Below, one piece after another: positions 56,501 through 61,149 of a DNA stretch of 64,000 nucleotides; the stretch's first letter is position 1; the number at the start of each line of letters is the position of its first letter. The translations under genes and the position numbers were made by a program. Source of the stretch: Trogon surrucura (taxonomy: Eukaryota; Chordata; Aves; Trogoniformes; Trogonidae); NCBI GenBank assembly GCA_020746105.1, contig CM036622.1, positions 38,541,477-38,605,476 on the forward strand, in the 5' to 3' direction. The notes below the pieces were generated by a model. That model was not told where the DNA came from and ran no database searches. It saw only the letters and a program-made list of their open reading frames with translations.

Positions 56501-59500
56501 AAGTCTTTCTCTGTCTTCCCTATAAGCTGCTGTGATATATTGAATGGCCGCAATAAAGTTTCCCTGAAGCCTTCTCTTCTCCAGGCTGGACAACCCCACT
56601 CCCCTAGCCAGGGTGTTCCAGCTCTCAGATCATTTTCGTGGCCCTTCTCCATACCTACACTAATATTAGAAACGTTTTTGACTTCATACAAAGACTTTTT
56701 TTCTGTCGGGATAGAATATGAAGCTTTCTAAATTCTTATGACCCCCTAAATGTGGCTTTTGTGCATTCCTGTTTTATAACCAGGAAGAAAGCCAGGCTGT
56801 GTTGCTATGAGGACTGGAATTGCAGGTGGATTATGGGATGTAATAAAATGTGAAGAAAAGGCAAAGTTCTTATGCAAAGTGTGGGCAGAGGGAGTGACGC
56901 TTCCACCTGTTCCTACAACAACTCCTATTCCCCGCTGTCCAGAAGGCTGGGACTCAAACTATCGTATTAGCTTCTGTTTCAAAGTAAGTATGTGGCTTGT
57001 TTCTGCTGGAAGGTAGTTTTTATTTGCAGCATGTACATGCAATAAAAAATACTATGCATATGTCTTACTGTTTCACAACCTTACTTACAGATAATATGTA
57101 GATGTCTTGTTCCCTTCTATTGAGATGCTCGTGTTTTTGTTTGTTCTGTTAAAGTCTAATATTTGGGTCTCATCTTCTGATCTTAATTTCACATTTTTTT
57201 TTAAGATTGAATTTCCCCTTCCTTTAAGATCGGAAGTGCCTTTCTCCTAGCTGTTGTATTTCAGCTTATACTACTGATAGCAATGCAGTTTGCTACCTTG
57301 CCTTAAGGACACTCATACTAAGCCTACTTTTCACAGAGATGAGCACTCATAAACCCTGTATTCTAAGTTTCTGTAATCCCCACAGAACAAGTTAATGGTA
57401 AATTAATTGCTTTTGAGTAGTTGATGTTTCTTGATTTTGTGATCTATATGATCCATTTTGTCTGATTGCAAAATGCTCTCTTTAGCCTTTTTCAAGAGGA
57501 GAGCAAAAGAAAACATGGCTTGAATCTCAAGAGTTTTGTCGAGCTATAGGAGGAGATCTGGCCTCCATTAATGGTAAAGAAGAACAATATGTGATATGGC
57601 GTTCTATTGCGTGAGTATCTGTAGTGTGGTCACTTTAATAAGTCTTTTGATCTTTCTGAAATACTTAATTTTAGGTGAATGTTTTTACTTCAGCAGAAGG
57701 CAATTTGGATTCCTTATCTGTGTGTGTATAATGGCGTAAGAGCAGAACTGATGAAATCACAAGAGTTGTATGACTAGCGGCAGTCATCCCAGAAGATAAT
57801 GCTAAAATGAGATCAGCAAGATATCTGGTTGAGGCAACATTTATCATCTGATATAAAAATATTCACACTGGATATGGGGATATTATAAAATTACCACAGA
57901 TGCCAGGTTTTCTCACATAAGCAAGTGTACAAATAGGGTAACAGTCCTGATATAAATCTTGTCAATATATTGATTGATTGTCATTTTTATGAACTAATCA
58001 GGAAGCAGAAACAACTTCAGATTCGTTTTTTCCTACACAGTGAATGTTCATAAGGTTAGTAAGTCCCTGAACTGTAAAAAACAGGTGTGAGATCAGATAC
58101 TCAAAAAGGTAACACTTGCAATATGACTTGGATAGACTGAGCTCAATGAAATTCTGCACCTCTGTTTAACTAGGAAGACTGAAACATGGCAGCCTTGCAA
58201 AATGCTGTAGCTATGCTCAAAGCCCAGCTACATGCTTATAGTAGTGAAGAAGTCTCAGGTGCTGCATTACCACAAATTGACTCAGTAGATTCAGATAAAT
58301 CACTAAAGTGTGTCTTCTTGCAGACAAGAATTAGTTCAAGGTGCTATTCTAAAAGTGATTGAACTGCAGCAAGTAACTTTGTGGTTGGAAACTGTATAAG
58401 TGCTTTTACAGAGAAAATAAGAGATGACAAATGGAGCCGCAGCAGCTATTGAACCATAATACAAAATATTAAGCCACCTTATTTTCAGAAGTTGGACTGG
58501 ATCTAGACATTTTCTTGATCAATGTTTCAGTCTGTCTGAGTTAATGTGTATTGAGAACAGGTAGAAGTGGTTGCATTTTATTTAATTTCTTCCTGCTTGT
58601 TATTGTTTCTAACAGCTTTAAGGATTGTTTTTAGAGAAGCTTATTAACTGTTGTGAATTGTAGGGTTTTTTAAATATTGTAAGGTCCTTATGTGTTCTTT
58701 TAAATGAGATTTTTGTTTTATTTTATTTTATTTTATTTTATTTTATTTTATTTTAGGAACAATGGCTATTTTCATCAGCATTTCTGGATGGGCTTATATT
58801 ACTTGAATCCTGATGATGGCTTTGTTTGGAGTGATGGATCTCCAGTGAGTGATTTGATTTTCCACAGCTGTTAGTTTGCATTCCTGTGCTTCTCAAGTGT
58901 GTGTGGTGTACGCATTTCTGTGTAATTTTATGCTTAATCATAACTTTCTACTTTATCACACTCTCTTTAGGAAAGCTTATGAATAGCAATTTCATGGCTT
59001 CATTTTTTTTTTTGGCTAAAACATACTTGTTAGAAAATATGCATTGAACCAACGAGAAAATTAAATTAATGTAGACTAAAAGGATATTCCTGTAAAGGCA
59101 AGGCTTTCTGAATTACATAGTTAATCTTTAGTATTTCTCTTCACTGCTAATTAGATCTTTATCTGAAATGGCCTACATTCCATGGGGCTGAAGGCAGTTG
59201 TTTTATGCCAGTGTGAATTGACTGTATTTTAGACTAAGATGTAAAACTGTAGAAGCAAAAGTGGTTTTGGAGATGTGAGTGTATTTCATGCAAGGTTGGT
59301 CAAGATATACTGATGGAAGTTTACTATATAGAAAACTGAAATTGCAATTTACAGGAAAATTAGAATATCAGTAATGTTTTTCCTGAGAAAAATGTCAACA
59401 TTTTTGTAGTGTCTCAGTAACATCCTACCATTTTACCCATACAAGACATTTAGTTGTTTTAATATGTGCCCCATCAGTGTTATTAGATGAAGGTTACAGA

Positions 59501-59913
59501 ATTTAGGTCCTGTAAAATGTCAATGTTCTTTCAAGTGTGATCAGAAATAATTGTTATCTAAGATGCAGACCAGCTGCAATCTGAAAAAAATGTTTGAAAT
59601 GTCAGCATTTGCATGGAGAACTTCTGGTTTCCTCTTATGTTTTAAACCTTTTAAGTTTTTAAACTGATGGAACAAGTCGTAGGTCTCTGGTTTGCTGCTG
59701 TCTCCTCCCTCTCTCTATTATTTTCTTTCTATGTAACAGAGTCTTCAAAAAAACCTTTTCTGTCTTAGGTGAGGTATGAAAACTGGGGCTTTGGAGAACC
59801 CAATAATTATCAAGGAATTGAACTTTGTGCAGAGATCAGTGGCGATTCCAGCATGCTTTGGAACGACAGGCACTGTGATTATCTATATGGATGGATTTGC
59901 CAGATAAGAAAAG
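20469..59913 (+). CDS. MRC1: Macrophage mannose receptor (MRC1/CD206), 5' portion, 15 exons, continues beyond window
   Basis: This is a type I membrane endocytic receptor that binds mannose, fucose and GlcNAc ends (CTLDs) and sulfated GalNAc (cysteine-rich domain). Joined exons: 20469-20526, 24410-24811, 26250-26423, 29778-29942, 32863-32976, 35671-35817, 41775-41957, 45678-45835, 49527-49640, 50968-51083, 55171-55319, 56784-56983, 57486-57610, 58757-58844 and 59769-59913. All have AG/GT borders and compatible phases, giving 779 codons plus one base without a stop. Domain order is signal peptide 1-19, cysteine-rich 20-153, FN2 154-211, CTLD1 about 212-353, CTLD2 about 354-500, CTLD3 about 503-630 and CTLD4 about 645-779. 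That order, with long conserved stretches recalled from human MRC1, excludes PLA2R1, LY75 and MRC2. Birds carry tandem MRC1-like genes, so orthologue versus paralogue is open. Four CTLDs, the membrane helix and the tail lie outside the window. Confidence 0.95.
22286..22395 (-). mobile_element. CR1 LINE 3' terminus, minus strand
   Basis: AATCATAGAATTATAGAATC, then TTCAGGTTGGAAAAGACCC, TTGGGAGCATTGAGTCCAAC and CTCACCCCTAAACCATATCC. The same order and nearly the same bases occur at 37371-37465, so both copies come from one CR1 subfamily. Confidence 0.88.
23940..24100. promoter_or_regulatory. CpG-enriched patch before exon 2
   Basis: Roughly ten CpGs occur in about 160 bases of an otherwise CpG-poor intron, with a GGGGAAGTGGAG sequence resembling an ETS/PU.1 site. 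It may be a small internal enhancer or alternative promoter for a myeloid gene, or simply an old GC-rich repeat. No TATA box or initiator is evident. Confidence 0.25.
24410..24811 (+). CDS. MRC1: MRC1 exon 2: cysteine-rich (ricin B-type) domain
   Basis: This 402-bp exon encodes residues 20-153, a complete beta-trefoil domain with six cysteines (34, 48, 73, 90, 101, 148), enough for three disulfides. In mammals it binds 4-O-sulfated GalNAc on hormones and lymphoid ligands. The segment with [34 protein letters not shown] and LWSRWK is nearly the same as in mammals. Trp135 in LWSRW probably equals the Trp that stacks on the sulfated sugar (Trp117 of the mature mammalian protein). Borders are acag/exon and exon/gtaaag, phase 1 to 1. 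Confidence 0.95.
24812..26249 (+). other. MRC1 intron 2
   Basis: AT-rich unique sequence with no repeat or coding exon that I recognise. Confidence 0.6.
26250..26423 (+). CDS. MRC1: MRC1 exon 3: fibronectin type II domain
   Basis: This 174-bp exon encodes residues 154-211. It has the FN2 signature: CVFPF, a WYADC core and GWFWCGTT, with four cysteines at 167, 181, 193 and 208 that form the two conserved disulfides. In mammals this domain binds collagen. The acceptor is ccgtag and the donor GTAAGT, phase 1 to 1. The exon matches the whole domain, as usual for this family. Confidence 0.95.
27350..27374. repeat. Poly(T) tract of 25 bases
   Basis: An uninterrupted T run. On the minus strand it would be a poly(A) preceded, 20-25 bases upstream, by GAAAATAAGACT, so a small retrocopy is conceivable. 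No parent gene is recognised. Confidence 0.8.
29206..29262. promoter_or_regulatory. Twin palindromes with CACGTG and TGACGT-like sites
   Basis: GCCACGTCACGTGGC at 29206-29220 is a perfect 7+1+7 palindrome containing an E-box core (CACGTG) and overlapping TGACGTG. GTCACATCCATGTGAC at 29247-29262 is a second palindrome with a 2-base centre, followed by TGACGTA. Such sites bind bHLH-Zip (MITF/TFE/USF) and CREB/ATF factors. Position about 520 bases before exon 4 makes an intronic enhancer possible; function is inference. Confidence 0.3.
29778..29942 (+). CDS. MRC1: MRC1 exon 4: CTLD1 first part
   Basis: This exon encodes residues 212-266. It includes [29 protein letters not shown] and the [16 protein letters not shown] helix typical of CTLD alpha-2. 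The acceptor is cccgccag and the donor GTAGTG, a slightly non-consensus but acceptable site. Phase is 1 to 1. The first CTLD in this family is not expected to bind sugar. Confidence 0.93.
30640..31515 (-). mobile_element. CR1 LINE, 5'-truncated, minus strand
   Basis: It starts with the reversed CR1 tail (CACAGAATCATAGGATTCTG) and runs to a point in the ORF2 C-terminal half (CCATATTTCTCCAGTTTAGA). The minus strand still gives fragments such as [20 protein letters not shown] and [17 protein letters not shown]. Many frameshifts are present, so it is an old, dead copy antisense to MRC1. Confidence 0.92.
32025..32072. repeat. Tandem duplication of about 24 bases
   Basis: Two near-identical AT-rich units, each ending AATAAATATTGTAC, lie head to tail. 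They differ by a small rearrangement (ATTAATAAAT versus AAATAATAAAT). Confidence 0.75.
32863..32976 (+). CDS. MRC1: MRC1 exon 5: CTLD1 middle
   Basis: This exon encodes residues 267-304, including the [10 protein letters not shown] strand (CTLD WIGL motif), GWQWVGG and FRYLNW. The calcium-site EPN/QPD tripeptide is absent here, as in mammalian CTLD1. The exon begins GTCTG directly after acctag; the alternative reading without the split Gly would break the frame. The donor is GTAAGG, phase 1 to 1. Confidence 0.92.
32977..35670 (+). other. MRC1 intron 5
   Basis: It contains one sense CR1 3' end (34541-34914). Otherwise it is unique AT-rich sequence. Confidence 0.65.
34541..34914 (+). mobile_element. 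CR1 LINE 3' end, sense
   Basis: It contains the ORF2 C-terminal coding relic (GTGGTGAAACACTGGCACAG, GTTGCCCAGAGAGGTGGTGG) and the complete CR1 tail, GGTTGGACTAGATGACCTTT then TTCCAACCCAACACATTCTG, ending TGTGATTCTATT. Confidence 0.92.
35671..35817 (+). CDS. MRC1: MRC1 exon 6: CTLD1 last part
   Basis: This exon encodes residues 305-353. It includes [20 protein letters not shown] and [10 protein letters not shown], the C-terminal CTLD core with its disulfide cysteines, then a short linker (FIIPA). A strong polypyrimidine tract precedes the acceptor and the donor is GTAGGG. Phase is 1 to 1. Confidence 0.93.
35818..41774 (+). other. MRC1 intron 6 (largest fully contained intron)
   Basis: This 5.96-kb intron has an AT-rich low-complexity stretch at about 36236-36350 and an antisense CR1 at 37371-38890. 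The remaining 2.9 kb before exon 7 holds no recognised feature. Confidence 0.65.
37371..38890 (-). mobile_element. CR1 LINE with decayed reverse transcriptase, minus strand
   Basis: About 1.5 kb. The minus strand reads, from right to left, [88 protein letters not shown] and [18 protein letters not shown], then the CR1 tail at 37371. The catalytic FADD box is FAED (38240-38251) and GVPQG is GVPQS, so the enzyme is inactive. Frame breaks occur near 38650, 37990 and 37685. It is antisense to MRC1. Confidence 0.95.
41775..41957 (+). CDS. MRC1: MRC1 exon 7: CTLD2 first part
   Basis: This exon encodes residues 354-414: [15 protein letters not shown], the alpha-1 helix, [16 protein letters not shown] and FVISQLGY. 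It ends in phase 1 before GTGAGT. Acceptor ttttcag follows a T-rich tract. The first Cys pair and W-G-C pattern mark the start of a new CTLD. Confidence 0.94.
41958..45677 (+). other. MRC1 intron 7
   Basis: No CR1 is recognised. It contains a 212-codon unidentified plus-strand ORF (42862-43500) and purine-rich, less AT-biased sequence at about 43900-44700 that may be an old unclassified repeat. Confidence 0.5.
42862..43500 (+). other. Unidentified 212-codon ORF inside intron 7
   Basis: This is the longest open frame in the window outside CR1 and the GC-rich promoter. The translation has balanced composition with fragments such as [14 protein letters not shown], but no domain, signal peptide or membrane helix that I recognise. 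No splice-compatible link to MRC1 is evident: a 639-base insertion between exons 7 and 8 would interrupt CTLD2. It is most likely chance or an old transposon relic. Confidence 0.15.
45678..45835 (+). CDS. MRC1: MRC1 exon 8: CTLD2 middle
   Basis: This exon encodes residues 415-467, including [29 protein letters not shown] and a [14 protein letters not shown] loop. The calcium-site tripeptide reads EPT rather than EPN, equivalent to EPS in mammalian CTLD2, so mannose binding by this domain is not expected. It starts in phase 1 and ends in phase 0 at GTAAAG. Confidence 0.95.
45836..49526 (+). other. MRC1 intron 8
   Basis: No repeat of named family or coding exon is recognised. A GC-richer block at about 46790-47560 stands out from its surroundings. 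Confidence 0.5.
49527..49640 (+). CDS. MRC1: MRC1 exon 9: end of CTLD2 and start of CTLD3
   Basis: This exon encodes residues 468-505: [20 protein letters not shown], an acidic linker (TEEETID) and the GCQR that opens CTLD3. Phase is 0 to 0, with acceptor gttcag and donor GTAAGT. Confidence 0.93.
49641..50967 (+). other. MRC1 intron 9
   Basis: AT-rich unique sequence with a good T-rich tract before exon 10. No other feature is seen. Confidence 0.6.
50968..51083 (+). CDS. MRC1: MRC1 exon 10: CTLD3 first part
   Basis: This exon encodes residues 506-543: [20 protein letters not shown], the cysteine-bearing helix, and AFLATIEDR. It ends in phase 2 inside the Arg codon before GTAAGT. The next intron carries both a 2.3-kb CR1 and an old LTR. 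Confidence 0.93.
51413..53680 (-). mobile_element. CR1 LINE with long, nearly open ORF2, minus strand
   Basis: About 2.27 kb, 5'-truncated just inside the endonuclease C-terminus ([13 protein letters not shown]). The minus strand is open for 315 codons to a TAG at 52726-52728, then resumes in the same frame for about 290 codons. It carries [45 protein letters not shown] and KFADNTKL. A frameshift follows near 51850-51900, and the rest continues in another frame to [20 protein letters not shown]. The catalytic box is FADN (52291-52302) instead of FADD, so the copy is dead but fairly young. It is antisense to MRC1. Confidence 0.95.
54480..55065 (+). mobile_element. Diverged LTR, same family as the solo LTR at 2434-3224
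   Basis: Long blocks match the 2434-3224 element in order: TGCACTTTCTGAAG, GCAGACAGTGT, AAGTAAAAGGTTGCACCTCC, ATTCCAT...ATATAC, a TATAAAG box at 54827-54833 and an ATTAAA signal at 54992-54997. Both ends are eroded and no duplication is evident. Substitutions and indels are far more numerous than expected for a recent copy, so it is an older insertion in the same orientation as MRC1. Confidence 0.85.
55171..55319 (+). CDS. MRC1: MRC1 exon 11: CTLD3 middle
   Basis: This exon encodes residues 544-593: [30 protein letters not shown], and FTHWNSEMP. The donor is GTAGGT at 55320. A second GT four bases downstream (55324) would shift the frame, so 55319 is chosen. No sugar-type tripeptide is present, as in mammalian CTLD3. 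Confidence 0.92.
55320..56783 (+). other. MRC1 intron 11
   Basis: It contains an antisense CR1 3' fragment (56205-56655) ending about 130 bases before exon 12. The remainder is unique. Confidence 0.7.
56205..56655 (-). mobile_element. CR1 LINE 3' fragment, minus strand
   Basis: It starts with the reversed tail AGAATCATAGAATCACAGAA and GGTTTAGGTTGAAAGGGATA. The ORF2 C-terminal relic ([38 protein letters not shown]) follows on the minus strand. It is frame-broken and antisense to MRC1. Confidence 0.9.
56784..56983 (+). CDS. MRC1: MRC1 exon 12: end of CTLD3, proline-rich linker, start of CTLD4
   Basis: This exon encodes residues 594-660. It contains [15 protein letters not shown] and [17 protein letters not shown], the Pro/Thr linker [10 protein letters not shown], then RCPEGWD and SFCFK, the first cysteines of CTLD4. 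The linker is a normal inter-CTLD spacer in this receptor. Phase is 1 to 0. Confidence 0.94.
57486..57610 (+). CDS. MRC1: MRC1 exon 13: CTLD4 first part
   Basis: This exon encodes residues 661-701: the charged loop SRGEQKKTW, then [22 protein letters not shown], the canonical CTLD helix-2 region. It ends in phase 2 (GC of an Ala codon) at GTGAGT. Confidence 0.93.
57611..58756 (+). other. MRC1 intron 13
   Basis: Unique AT-rich sequence ending in the TTTTA microsatellite that forms the exon 14 acceptor. Confidence 0.7.
58716..58755 (+). repeat. (TTTTA)8 microsatellite forming the exon 14 splice acceptor tract
   Basis: Eight perfect TTTTA units end at the A of the AG acceptor of MRC1 exon 14. 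There is no other polypyrimidine tract between it and the exon. Upstream T-rich flanks (ATTTTTG) suggest that the array grew out of an ordinary tract. Confidence 0.92.
58757..58844 (+). CDS. MRC1: MRC1 exon 14: CTLD4 middle
   Basis: This 88-bp exon encodes residues 702-731: [17 protein letters not shown] and FVWSDGSP, with the WIGL-type strand. Phase is 2 to 0, donor GTGAGT. Its acceptor is unusual: the polypyrimidine tract is eight TTTTA repeats (58716-58755), and the last repeat's A plus the next G form the AG. Confidence 0.93.
58845..59768 (+). other. MRC1 intron 14
   Basis: A 924-base unique intron with a long T/C-rich stretch (about 59690-59768) before exon 15. No repeat is recognised. 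Confidence 0.65.
59769..59913 (+). CDS. MRC1: MRC1 exon 15: CTLD4 sugar/calcium site
   Basis: This exon encodes residues 732-779. It has GEPNNYQ with the mannose-type EPN at 741-743, Glu749 (YQGIELC), and Asn763-Asp764 in LWNDRHC. These five positions have the same spacing as the calcium and sugar ligands of human mannose receptor CRD-4. The exon ends with GWICQIRKG in phase 1 at GTATTG. It starts GTGAGG, itself donor-like, directly after the acceptor. The next exon (CTLD5 start) was not found before 61.1 kb. Confidence 0.94.
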
Positions 59914-61140
59914 GTATTGCTTACTCCTGTGTATTAGTATAATACGAAAAGTGTAATTCAGATATTAGTATAATAAGAAAAGATTCTCAGTGGATTTTTT
60001 CCTTAACTTTAAGAAATAAAAATTTTCAAAACCTGTTTATCAAAATGGTTCCCTGTGCAAGGTGAAATATTGATGTAAGGATTTCCATGTCTTCAATGAA
60101 TTTAAAGATACAGATCCTTCGGTGCCCTGCTGGGGCTTCTCACAGATTATTTTTTTGTTATGATTTCAGAAGGGAAGATGTCATACTTGAAAAATAGGAA
60201 ATGTTACATTGAATATTCACATTCAGTTTTGACTTTTCATTTAGAGAAGTTTGCACCTTCTCCAAAAAAACCTGTTTGGGATATTTTTCTTCTGAGTTGA
60301 GTTTTAAGTTATTAGAAAGTAGTTTGCAAATCAGTTCACATACTTGAATTTTTATGTGTGAAAACTCCCTCTACTTAGCTCAGGTAGTGTTTTGTCAGCT
60401 TGTTCAATCTGTAGTTGCAGGATGGAACCTGGTTTTGAGATACCTTATTTTGCTTTGACTGGGTTTTATATTCACATGTTGGTTTCTTACTCAATTCTCT
60501 TGAGATCTGAGTTTGGATGCTTTTTATTTTCTGAAGACATCAAGGTGAAATTTATAATTAAGGGTAATCTTGAGTCCCACAAGCAGTGCATCTACCTAAG
60601 TTTGGGTATTTTAGGAAGTGTTTATTTAAATATTTATATTATTTATAGTATTTAAATATTTTACCATTGGTAAAATACCACTGCTATTGGGAGGGGAGCG
60701 AAATAAAGACCCTGCATTTGATTATTGACAACAAAGTATCAGCTCTGCTTTATTTTGGTGAAAGAACTTAGGCTGAGAATTTCTTATTAAATGCCAATAT
60801 CTGTGAGGTTATATTTTAGCACAAAATACCTATCTTTCCATCTCTACCTGAAAAATGGAGATCTCCTGTATTAGAAATTGTTTTCCTAATGCTCATGATG
60901 CCATCCAGGATGCCACCTCCATGATGCCTTGACAAAAACAAATGGGAATTCTTCAGTCTGAAGTCTTTTCAGAAAGGACCAGTTGATTTCTTGGCATCTT
61001 TTCCAGTGAGATTTTCATTTAGAGAAATTTTCAAGATCCGAGTAGAAGTTCTTCTCAAGCAGAGAAAGATAGAAAGAACCTTACTCTGTAGCTGAGGCAC
61101 TGCAGAAGAAGATAACCCAGCATTTCTGCTTCCTCTTGTT
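59914..61140 (+). other. Start of MRC1 intron 15
   Basis: I searched for the opening of CTLD5 (an EDGW-type start after a Pro-rich linker) and did not find it. A perfect hairpin lies at 60657-60677 (9-base arms, 3-base loop). Otherwise the sequence is AT-rich and unique. Confidence 0.55.
60657..60677. repeat. Perfect short hairpin
   Basis: TATTTTACC, ATT, GGTAAAATA: 9-base arms with a 3-base loop in an AT-rich stretch of intron 15. It is probably incidental. Confidence 0.6.
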
Positions 61141-61149
61141 TAAGCTGGC

